Assembly (NCBI RefSeq): GCF_030814475.1
Contig: NZ_JAUSVF010000006.1
Location: forward strand, 60,232-124,231
DNA: 64,000 bases
Direction: 5' to 3'
Source: Pararhizobium capsulatum DSM 1112
GTDB taxonomy: Bacteria > Pseudomonadota > Alphaproteobacteria > Rhizobiales > Rhizobiaceae
Part shown: in pieces, positions 52,759 to 60,655 of the stretch
How the letters are laid out: each line of letters opens with the position of its first letter
How positions within the stretch are numbered: position 1 is the first letter of the stretch
Position numbers and translations under genes: made by a program
Notes under the pieces: generated by a model
The model's database searches: none
Seen by the model: the letters and a program-made list of their open reading frames with translations, nothing else
Told to the model about the DNA's origin: nothing

Positions 52759-53229
52759 CTAGGGTTCGATCTCGAGGACGAGTTCGATTTCGACAGGCAT
52801 TCCAAGCGGAATACTGGAAACGCCAAGAACGATTCGGGGGGCGAGACGGTCAGGGCCAAAAATCGACAGCAGCAATTCAGACGCACCATCTGCGACCTTG
52901 GGGTGCTCAAGGAAGTCAACTGGTGCGGCGATATAGACGCCGAGCTTTACGATCGTCCGAATGCTATTCAGCGAGCCCAAGTGTGAACGTGCTGCAGCCA
53001 AGCCGCTCAAGCATGCTGCACGGGCGGCGTCGTACCCTTCGGCCACGGAGAGGTCGCGACCAACCAGTCCAGTGCAAAGAGGTACATGGTCGACCACCGG
53101 TAACATGCCACTTAGGAATAGCAGCGTTCCGCTCTGCACGGCCTCGACGTACGCGCCGAATGGCGTCGGCGGCGACGGAAGGGTGATCGCCAGCTCCGCT
53201 AGGCGTGTCTCCGCGTTCAGGGCTACCAT
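52759..53229 (-). CDS. RidA/YjgF family protein
   Basis: A 156-aa protein of the Rid superfamily: GTLLFLSGMLPVVD at the first strands, ARAACLSGLAAARSHLGSLNSIRTIVKLGVYIAAP, and a C-terminal VEIELVLEIEP containing the usual final strand and glutamate. Rid proteins hydrolyse reactive enamine/imine intermediates released by PLP enzymes; this member has an insert compared with RidA and lacks an obvious arginine in the usual site. Its ATG overlaps the stop of the SDR gene, and the next gene follows closely. Confidence 0.82.
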   Translation of the reverse strand: MVALNAETRLAELAITLPSPPTPFGAYVEAVQSGTLLFLSGMLPVVDHVPLCTGLVGRDLSVAEGYDAARAACLSGLAAARSHLGSLNSIRTIVKLGVYIAAPVDFLEHPKVADGASELLLSIFGPDRLAPRIVLGVSSIPLGMPVEIELVLEIEP

Positions 53230-53948
53230 TTTCCCAGATGCGCCCCGTTGTCAACATGGAGCACCTCCCCAGTAATATTGGAGGACTCGGTCAGATACAC
53301 GACGCCGTCCACAATCTCTTGCACGGCGGTGATCGTGCCCATCGGTGACAATGTCTTCAGAAAATCCTTCGGGTTCTTCGCATGGAGAGGAGTGTCGACG
53401 ACGCCAGGCGAGACCGCGTTCACCCTGATGTTGTCCGCGGCGAACTCTAGCGCCAAGCTCTTTGTGATGGCGTTGAGGCCGCCCTTTGTGATCATTGGGA
53501 CGGATGCAGTAACTTGCTTGATCGGGTGATCCGTCAGGGAGGATGTAATTGTCACTATACTGCCGCCGGACCTCTGTCGAAGCATTTGCTGGATGGCGTG
53601 CTTGGTAAAGTGGATGAATCCTTCCACGTTCGTTGCGGACAGCCGCCGGAAGTCGTCCACTGTGTACTCGAGGAAAGGCTTCGTGACGAAAATTCCGGCG
53701 TTGTTTACGAGCGCGTCGACCGATCCAAACTGTTCGAGGGCCCGCTGGGTGACACGTTCTGCCGTATCCGGATCTGCGACGTCTCCGTCGATCAACTCAA
53801 TTCTACGCGCACGGTTGAACAGGCTGGTTTCAGTGATGCGTCTGGAAGTGCCTACTACGTTCCACCCTTTATCGAGAAAGGACTTCACGAGTCCGGCGCC
53901 AATACCCTGTGAAGCCCCAGTGATCACTACTGTCTTGTGCACGCTCAT
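53223..53948 (-). CDS. short-chain dehydrogenase/reductase
   Basis: A 241-aa SDR: TGASQGIGAG (about residues 10-18), NNAGIF, catalytic serine in ITSSLTD, and the proton-relay lysine in ITKGGLNAITKS where methionine-isoleucine stand in place of the normal tyrosine neighbourhood (PMITKGGL instead of YxxxK), so the catalytic tyrosine appears missing. It may be inactive as a normal oxidoreductase. GGAGG precedes ATG 53948. First gene of the minus-strand run with RidA and the exported crotonase. Confidence 0.83.
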   Translation of the reverse strand: MSVHKTVVITGASQGIGAGLVKSFLDKGWNVVGTSRRITETSLFNRARRIELIDGDVADPDTAERVTQRALEQFGSVDALVNNAGIFVTKPFLEYTVDDFRRLSATNVEGFIHFTKHAIQQMLRQRSGGSIVTITSSLTDHPIKQVTASVPMITKGGLNAITKSLALEFAADNIRVNAVSPGVVDTPLHAKNPKDFLKTLSPMGTITAVQEIVDGVVYLTESSNITGEVLHVDNGAHLGKW

Positions 53949-54235
53949 CCTAGAAACCTCCGTTGCAAAGCCGAGGCACGCCACCGAATCCTAGGCAGCG
54001 CCCTTATCGTTCGCGAACTCTTTGAAGCCGATCGTCGACCGGGGAGCGGTGGCCATGTTTTCCCGACCGCTCTGAGGGGAACTTGGCGCCAATTGGCAGG
54101 ACCACGCTATTGTACGATGGTGTCCCCGATACTTTAGGCGCACTCCGGAAACGCTAGGACACCATGGTCCAATAGACCCCTCCGAGGGCCAGCGATAAGA
54201 CGTTTGGACAAGCTTCAAGATATCAGGAGACGTCA

Positions 54236-55324
54236 ATGACGCGTTGGACCGACCGCCGCATACTTGACCTTTTTGGCATCGAATTGCCGATTGTCCAGGC
54301 ACCGATGGCAGGCGCGACAACAGTCGACATGGTTGTCGCAGCATCGAATGCCGGGGGTCTCGGATCTTTGCCCAGCGCCCAGCTAAGCGTCGAGCAGCTC
54401 CGAGATGCTTTGCATCTGATTAGGACCGCTACGTATAAACCGATAAACGTGAACTTCTTCTCGCACGTACCCCCCCACGATGACGCAGCCGTGCAGCTTC
54501 GCTGGCGGGCAATACTCGCCCCTTACTTCTTCGAAATGGGACTAGATCCTTCCACTCCGACGTCTGGAAGGGCGCGCGCGCCGTTCGACGAATTATTTTG
54601 CGAGGTTGTCGAGGAGTTCAAACCGAATGTGGTGAGCTTCCACTTCGGCCTCCCTGAGATTTCGCTCGTTAATCGAGTCAAGGCGACCGGCGCAAAGGTC
54701 ATTTCGTCAGCAACCACTGTCGAGGAAGCGTTGTGGCTTGAGGTCAACGGCGTCGACGCAATTATCGCCATGGGATTTGAGGCCGGAGGTCACCGCGGCA
54801 ATTTTCTGATGGATGACATGTCCACGCAGGTCGGCACAATGGCACTGGTTCCACAGATCGTCGATACAGTCAAAGTACCGGTCATAGCGGCAGGCGGGAT
54901 TTCGGATGGGCGCGGTATGGCAGCGGCACTAATGCTGGGTGCGTCGGCCGTTCAGATCGGCACCGCTTATCTCTTTTGCCCCGAGGCTAAGATCCCCGCG
55001 GTGCATGCGGCGGCGCTCGACAGCGCGGGAGACGACAGCACAGCCATCACCAATGTGTTTACCGGGCGGCCCGCTCGCGGCGTCATAAACCGCATTATGC
55101 GTGAACTCGGCCCAATTTCCAAAAGCGTACCGCCTTTTCCCACAGCCGCGGCTGCACTCGGAGCTATCCGGGCGAAAGCTGAAGCAAGCGGTCGTGATGA
55201 CTTCACCAACTTGTGGTCTGGGCAGGCGGCTCGACTGGCCGCGCGTCTACCGGCCGGAGAACTTACCAGGAGACTTCTCGACGAAGCGCTGGCGGTCTTG
55301 GACAACCGTACCGGCCGATCGTGA
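54236..55324 (+). CDS. nitronate monooxygenase (2-nitropropane dioxygenase family)
   Basis: A 362-aa TIM-barrel flavoprotein: PIVQAPMAGATTVDMV at the start, NVNFFSH, SFHFGLPE, the catalytic histidine in GFEAGGHRGNF (about residue 183), VIAAGGISDGRGMAAALMLGASAVQIGTAYL for FMN phosphate. It oxidises nitronates such as propionate 3-nitronate to safe products. AGGAG lies 7 nt before the ATG. It is divergent from the SDR/RidA/crotonase run and followed by an MFS gene. Confidence 0.92.
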   Translation: MTRWTDRRILDLFGIELPIVQAPMAGATTVDMVVAASNAGGLGSLPSAQLSVEQLRDALHLIRTATYKPINVNFFSHVPPHDDAAVQLRWRAILAPYFFEMGLDPSTPTSGRARAPFDELFCEVVEEFKPNVVSFHFGLPEISLVNRVKATGAKVISSATTVEEALWLEVNGVDAIIAMGFEAGGHRGNFLMDDMSTQVGTMALVPQIVDTVKVPVIAAGGISDGRGMAAALMLGASAVQIGTAYLFCPEAKIPAVHAAALDSAGDDSTAITNVFTGRPARGVINRIMRELGPISKSVPPFPTAAAALGAIRAKAEASGRDDFTNLWSGQAARLAARLPAGELTRRLLDEALAVLDNRTGRS

Positions 55325-55481
55325 ATACCTACATTTGGCGGCGCACAGTCGTCCTAAAAGTTGGCATACTGGATCGATCCCACGCTTTCCATATCAGTGG
55401 CAGGGACTTGGCGATGTTTGCCTGATTGAGGTTTCCGGCGTCACGGGCAGCCGCGCTGTTGTCCGAACTTGAGGTTCACGG

Positions 55482-56687
55482 ATGTCCAACCATGCCAGGA
55501 AAGAAATTGTAGTTGTAGTTGCCGGATCGGCTTCCCTTGCCATCGCAATGGGCGTCGGAAGGTTCGCGTTCACACCGATCCTGCCTATGATGGTGCACGA
55601 TGGCGTTCTCGACCTGGATGTCGCGGGCGACTTAGCGACGGCAAACTATCTCGGATACCTCCTAGGAGCCCTTGTCGCAATGTTGATACCGAAGAAGTGG
55701 GACCAAACTGCGGTGATTAAATTGGCTCTCATCCTAACGGTTGTTTTCACTGGACTAATGGCGTTGCCCATCCCGTCCACTTGGATCGCGCTAAGGTTTC
55801 TTGCCGGTGTCGCTTCGGCCGTGGGTTTCGTGTTTACGTCGGGTTGGGCGCTGGCAGAATTATCCGGGGCTGCCGGCTCTATGGCTAGTGCGATCTACAC
55901 GGGACCTGGAGCGGGCATTGCGTTGTCGGGTATCGCTGCTACCATTTTGAGCGTCGCTGGGTTCACCGCACAGTGGAGTTGGGTGACGTTTGCAGTGATG
56001 TCCGCGGCGGTCAGCGCTCTTATTTGGAGAGTTTTCGCGACCAATGAGAAACCCGTTGACGCATACTACGTAGGAACCTCAAGAGTTTCGTCGGGAAGAG
56101 TTCCGCGAAGCGAAATGCCGTTGTTCGCTGTCGCATATGGGCTAGCAGGCTTCGGCTATATTGTCACCGCAACCTACTTACCCGTCATAGCTAAGAATGC
56201 ACTACCGGCATCTCCGTTGCTTACCATTTTCTGGCCGTTGTTTGGGGCGGCTGGTGTGGCAGGGTCTCTTTTTGCTGCACGGCTCAAGAAGAACGCGGAC
56301 GCACGGCTATACCTCGTCGCCTCTTACCTGGTGCAAGCCTTAGGGGTTACCATTTCAGTTCTGTGGCAAGACGTCGTTGGCCTTGCCCTGAGTAGTATCC
56401 TTGTGGGCGTGCCGTTCACCGCGATATCCTTTTTCGCCATGAATGAAGTTAGAAGGATTCGCACGAGCCATCACGCGCGCTATATGGGGTTGTTGACCGC
56501 AATGTTCGCTATTGGACAGATCATCGGGCCACCTGTGGTCACTATAATCCTGCGGCGTGAAGCGAGCATCGATGAAGGCTTTGCGTTCGCCCTTGGAATC
56601 GCCAGCATCGCTCTTGTCATCGGAGCAGCCATATTCGTCGCAATGATCGTATTGTTTCCCGCCGAGACGAAGCGCAGCAAGGTCTGA
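55482..56687 (+). CDS. MFS transporter (YbfB/YjiJ-like)
   Basis: A 401-aa membrane protein with about twelve hydrophobic segments, beginning VVVVAGSASLAIAMGVGRFAFTPILPMM, the characteristic GRFAFTPILP motif of the YbfB/YjiJ subfamily. The second half starts MPLFAVAYGLAGFGYIVTATYLPVIA. GAGG is 7 nt before ATG 55482. An exporter role for a product of the neighbouring enzymes is plausible but unproven. The degraded IS begins 13 bp after its stop. Confidence 0.9.
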   Translation: MSNHARKEIVVVVAGSASLAIAMGVGRFAFTPILPMMVHDGVLDLDVAGDLATANYLGYLLGALVAMLIPKKWDQTAVIKLALILTVVFTGLMALPIPSTWIALRFLAGVASAVGFVFTSGWALAELSGAAGSMASAIYTGPGAGIALSGIAATILSVAGFTAQWSWVTFAVMSAAVSALIWRVFATNEKPVDAYYVGTSRVSSGRVPRSEMPLFAVAYGLAGFGYIVTATYLPVIAKNALPASPLLTIFWPLFGAAGVAGSLFAARLKKNADARLYLVASYLVQALGVTISVLWQDVVGLALSSILVGVPFTAISFFAMNEVRRIRTSHHARYMGLLTAMFAIGQIIGPPVVTIILRREASIDEGFAFALGIASIALVIGAAIFVAMIVLFPAETKRSKV

Positions 56688-56699
56688 TGCAGGTCTAAG

Positions 56700-58253
56700 C
56701 TTGACTTTGTACAAAATCCCTTTGGAGTTTCAGGTTTGCGGCGGCGGCGCTGATCTTCTGCGCACTGGTAGCGTTGCGCGCGCGGCAATCTCATTTTGAG
56801 GCATTTTGAGCGGGGTGAATCAATTCGCCGCAGTCTCCCCTGACTTGCCTGTTTCGCGTGACCGGATTCGAACCGGTGGTTAACCGATCATAATGAGAAC
56901 TGCGTCGGGTCGGGTGATCCTGTTCAGCACATCCTTCGCCAGTGGCTGTCGTCGTTTCCCCTGGTTCACGGCACCCAGTTGGGAGCATCTGCTATCCTGG
57001 TGATGGGCGCGATCCTGTCTCCAGGCAAACGAACAGTGACGTCCTGTTTGCGGATCACCGGCCGCGCCGAGGCTGGCAATTTTTCCCTCTACCATCAACT
57101 CCTTAATCGCGCGCGTTGGAACCCACGCACGCTGGCTTCGCGGCTGCTATCGGTCGTTGTCGTCAGCCTCGTACTCGACAGGCCCACTGTGATCGGCATG
57201 GATGACACCATCGAACGCCGCTGGGGACCAAAGATTGCCGCCCGTGGCTTTTATCGAGATCCGGTGCGCTCCAGCACGGACACTTCGTCAAAGCTAGCGG
57301 TTTGCGCTAGTTGAGCTTCATGGTTCTTGCCCCGGTCCCATGGGCCAAACGCATCAATGCCGAACCGGTCTTGACGCTTTTAGTCCCCTCGGAGCGCTAC
57401 AATAAAAAAAGGGACGAAGGCACAAACTGCTGACGGATTGGGCAAGACAGGGTGTGATGCAGCTTTGCCGCTGGCTGCCTGGACGCGATCTCATCTATGT
57501 TGGCGCCAGCAGTTTTGCTATCCACACATTGGCTGCAGCACTGCCCGACAGGGCTACCCTCATCACACGCCTGCGTCTGGACGCCAGTCTGTTAGCCCCG
57601 CCAGATCCGCGATATGAACACATGCTAAGGCGGCCCGCACAAAAAGGTATGCCCTTACCCAAGCTGAAGGCAGTACTCAACAATCCCAAGACCGTCTGGC
57701 AACGCGTCATCGCGTCAACCTGGTATGGCAGGCAAACCGATAAACACCTTGATATCACGACAGGCACTGGCTTGTGGTATCGGCGGGAACCCCGCCAAGG
57801 CCAAATCGCTGGGTCCTGGTTCGAGACCCGACTGGCCGCCGCAAACCGCAGGCGTTTATGAGCACCAATACCGAGCTTGAGCCGACCCAGATCATCGCCT
57901 ACTTCGTGCGGCGCTGGTAGATCGAAGTGACGTTCGCCGAAACACCCGCCCATCTTGGTGTGGAGACCCAGCGCCAATGGAATGGCAACGCCATCATCCG
58001 CACGACACCTTCACTCTTGGCTATATACAGTCTCGTGACAGCCTGAGCCAAAGCACGCCCCCTCACGCGGCGGCATGGTATAAAAAACCGATCTGATATT
58101 CACCGATGCGATCGGTGCTGTGCGTCTCGTTTTGTGGAGGGACGATCTTTATCGACACTCACCGTCAAACCCAGAAATGCACAAAATACCTCCCGGACCT
58201 CTTATCCGAATGGTACAGTCCCTTTGCTTCGCCGCATAATGTATAAAGTCGAG
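56700..58253 (+). mobile_element. degraded copy of the IS701-like element
   Basis: Left end CTTGACTTTGTACA and right end TGTATAAAGTCGAG each differ by one base from those of the intact copy at 30228. The flanks CTAAG (56695-56699) and CTAAC (58254-58258) look like an old target duplication with one change. The length is 1554 bp against 1575 bp. It lies between the MFS gene and the broken reductase. Confidence 0.85.
56881..58238 (+). pseudogene. transposase of the degraded IS
   Basis: Matches the intact transposase over its length but the ATG is lost, and there are at least three frameshifts (near 57290, 57400 and 57800) and in-frame stops, for example the TAG that replaces a codon in RRW-IEVTFAET near 57918. 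It cannot be active; mobilisation by the intact copy would require its altered ends to be recognised. Confidence 0.88.
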
Positions 58254-58277
58254 CTAACAGACTGACTCGAAAAGAAA

Positions 58278-58400
58278 TCAATAAACATAGTAACTTGCGA
58301 GCCTTCGACTGAGAATCCGGATGTGGGCGATAAGCATCCACGCCTCAGCGGAGGCAATCGGTTTCTCCCAGTCTTTGGCCAGTCGCCTGCATCGCGGGCC
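58278..58400 (-). pseudogene. 3' remnant of an IS5-type transposase fused to the reductase
   Basis: The last 40 codons of the open frame (CRRLAKDWEKPIASAEAWML and IAHIRILSRRLA) are the characteristic C terminus of IS5-family transposases and not of reductases. The rest of the transposase is missing. It is fused in frame to the reductase at about 58400. Confidence 0.7.
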
Positions 58401-59143
58401 GTTGTACTGCGCGATCAGCCCGCAGACGGGAACGCGCGCGTAGAGATCCAACAACGGAAACACCGCGTCCCAGACATGTCCGCCGACATTCTCAAAATAG
58501 ACGTCGATCCCCTTCGGACAGGCGGTTGCGAGTTCGGAATCAAAAGTCGGAGAGCGGTGGTCGACGACGGCGTCGTATCCCAGTTCGTCCCTGATGTAGT
58601 CGCATTTGTCCTTCCCTCCTGCGACACCCACGTCTCGAGCGTCAGCGATCCTGGCTAACTGGCGAACAAGCGATCCGACAGGTCCAGACGCGGCGGCAAC
58701 GACAACCGTCTCTCCCGGTTTCGGCTGGCCGATGAACCTCATGCCACCATATGCCGTAAAACTTGGCATGCCGAGCACGCCAAGAGCCGTAGAGACGCGG
58801 GCTCGGTGCGTGTCCACATGCCGGATCTTGGGGGCGTCCATGACTGCGTAGGTGCACCAGCCCGTCATCGGTCGAACGATTTCTCCCGGCTGGAAGGATT
58901 GGCTGCGGGACTGCACGACCTCGCACACGGCCTCGCATTCCATGACACCTCCAACCGGAACGGGTTCGGCATACGACTTGGTAGCGCTCATCCGCCCCCG
59001 CATGTAGGGATCAAGCGACAGGAAAAGGACACGCAGCAACTCCTGTCCGTCCCGAAGCTCGGGGAGTTCGGACGTCACTGTCCTAATTCCGGTCTAGGCG
59101 CGGCTGTTGGTCGGCTCGCCAAAACTATCGAGGTTGCTTTCAT
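58401..59143 (-). pseudogene. medium-chain NADP-dependent oxidoreductase, frameshifted and 3'-truncated
   Basis: ATG 59143 (after AAGGATCC) gives MKATSIVLASRPTAAPRPEL, the normal start, then a missing base near 59083 shifts the frame; the rest continues as RTVTSELPELRDGQELLRVLFLSLDPYMRGRM. The body has VLGMPSFTAYGGM, the cofactor motif VVAAASGPVGSLVRQLA, YIRDELGYDAVVDHRS and DVYFENVGGHVWDAV. At VPVCGLIAQYN (58400) it is replaced by a transposase tail, losing about 70 residues. Part of the protein could be made from an internal start, but the fold is incomplete. Confidence 0.8.
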
Positions 59144-59177
59144 GTTCGGATCCTTGCCTAGCGGGGCGGCGCTAGTT

Positions 59178-59600
59178 TCAGACAAGCGTAAATGTGACCC
59201 CAATGTTCCCGTGCGTCGCCTTCGAGTAAGGGCAGATCTGATGTGCCTCATCGACGAGCTGCTGCGCGGCTTCGCGATCGACGCCAGGGATACCAACTGC
59301 GAAGCGAGCTGTCAGCGAATAGCCGCTCGTCGGGGAGAGATTGAGGTCCACCTCCGCATCGATGGTCACTTCACCGGCGAGCTTGATGTGCTTCTGTTTG
59401 ACAAGAATGCCAATGGCACTCTCGAAGCATGCCGACCATCCGGCGGCGAAGAGTTGCTCGGGGTTCGTGCCAGGTTTGGCGGTACCGGGAACGCCAAGCT
59501 TCAGGTCGAGCTGACCATCTGAACTGCGCGCGATGCCCTGCTCGCGACCGCCGCTGACGTGTGTCTTTGCCGTGTAGAGGACTTTCGACTGCTGATCCAT
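59178..59600 (-). CDS. organic hydroperoxide resistance protein (Ohr/OsmC family)
   Basis: A 140-aa thiol peroxidase with both catalytic cysteines: GWSACFESAI (about residue 58) and HQICPYSKAT (about 122). The N-terminal VLYTAKTHVSGGREG-like strand and LGVPGTAKPGTNPEQLFAAG with the catalytic arginine region also fit Ohr. It reduces organic and lipid hydroperoxides. AAGGAG is 6 nt before ATG 59600. The broken reductase was originally the next gene in its operon. Confidence 0.92.
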   Translation of the reverse strand: MDQQSKVLYTAKTHVSGGREQGIARSSDGQLDLKLGVPGTAKPGTNPEQLFAAGWSACFESAIGILVKQKHIKLAGEVTIDAEVDLNLSPTSGYSLTARFAVGIPGVDREAAQQLVDEAHQICPYSKATHGNIGVTFTLV

Positions 59601-59675
59601 TGTACGCTCCTTGGGTGCTGGATAGGGACAGGCGCCCGGCGCGCATCGCCGGGTCGGCTTGCTGATGGGAGGGGT

Positions 59676-59870
59676 CTATTCGGCGGCGAGGCGATCGCGA
59701 CAACCGACGAGATCGCCTTCAGGATCTCGTCGGTTGTCACGATCGCGCTGGCATAGCTGGGGTGGGTTTACCTCCAGCGCCGCATCCATCATTTCCGGCG
59801 AGTAGTCGGCGACCGCGTCCTTAACGATCGTCACGTCGTAGCCAAGCTCAGCGGCGTAGCGGACCGTGGA
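59676..59870 (-). pseudogene. 3' fragment of an isochorismatase-family gene
   Basis: TVRYAAELGYDVTIVKDAVADYSPEMMDAALEVN matches the end of the intact protein at 50440, then a one-base frameshift near 59773 leads to SYASAIVTTDEILKAISSVVAIA. The first two thirds of the gene are absent. The fragment starts exactly where a duplicated promoter segment ends (59871). Confidence 0.75.
59699..59738. repeat. 16-bp perfect inverted repeat
   Basis: GACAACCGACGAGATC and its exact complement flank an 8-nt loop. It lies within the isochorismatase fragment, in the part that encodes TTDEILKAISSVV. A terminator-like hairpin without T-run; probably a by-product of coding sequence or of rearrangement. Confidence 0.6.
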
Positions 59871-60286
59871 CCCTTGCGTGTTTGCCTTGCTTTACGAGAA
59901 GGAAGATCACATCAAACGAACCCAACAACTATTGCACCAAGGTATGGTCGATACTTTGGTATCGGACCATTGCCAAGGCTTCATTGCGAGGCACACCGTA
60001 GCAGTTCAACGATGGCTCGGAGGGTGCGATGTCGGTCGTGATGTTCGTCTTAAAGCTTTCGGTGTCGCCTTCGCTACGAAGTTTCGCTGCCATATTACCC
60101 AGTTCAGGGAGGGACTGGGGATTCATCATCCGTATTACATGACCCGCTGGGCGAGACACCACATTTCAATGCCTTGACGGTCATTGGAACGTCTCCAAAG
60201 CCGGAGACGAATATGATCGGCATCGGTGTGAGAGCTAACGACATTGCCCGCCGGCCATGGGCGAAATTCGCATACCTATGTCCGCG
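59871..60286. other. duplicated promoter segment and no intact gene
   Basis: Positions 59871-59965 closely match 36012-36110, the leader and operator of epoxide hydrolase copy 1, in the same orientation. The remainder up to the response regulator stop has no supported gene. Confidence 0.6.
59939..59957. promoter_or_regulatory. orphan copy of the epoxide-hydrolase inverted repeat
   Basis: AAGGTAT-GGTCG-ATACTTT, identical to the repeat at 36084 except for one base, followed at once by a further GGTATCGG half site. No epoxide hydrolase gene follows; the leader runs into the isochorismatase fragment. Confidence 0.6.
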
Positions 60287-60655
60287 CTATTTGAAGACGC
60301 GGTCGAGGGCGGCCTTAAGTGAGGAATCGCTGAATGGCTTATACAAACAGTCGATTGCGCCTCGCCTGATGAGGGGTAATCGCTCTTCTTCGTCCTTGTG
60401 GGCAGTGATGAAGATGATAGGAATTTTCTGGTCACGGCGGTCAAGTTCATCCTGCAGTTCTGGCCCGGACATGCCCGGCATTGCGACGTCTAGCACCAGA
60501 CATTCGGTTTTGGCGGCCCACGCCGATTGCAGGAACTCGGCCGCGGACGAGAAAGCCTGTACTTCATATCCAAACACGCGAAGCAGATCCGGCAAGGACT
60601 CCCTCACGGACTCATCGTCATCGATCACCGCCACAAGCGGGCGCGATAAGGTCAT
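60287..60655 (-). CDS. single-domain response regulator (receiver only)
   Basis: A 122-aa receiver: VIDDDESVRESLPDLLRVFG, phospho-aspartate in LVLDVAMPGMSG (about residue 55), IIFITAHKD and LYKPFSD. No output domain. It shares long stretches with the regulator at 39739 (VAMPGM-GPELQ, KPFSD), so the two modules arose by duplication. Its ATG overlaps the kinase stop (ATGA), making a two-component pair. Confidence 0.9.
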   Translation of the reverse strand: MTLSRPLVAVIDDDESVRESLPDLLRVFGYEVQAFSSAAEFLQSAWAAKTECLVLDVAMPGMSGPELQDELDRRDQKIPIIFITAHKDEEERLPLIRRGAIDCLYKPFSDSSLKAALDRVFK

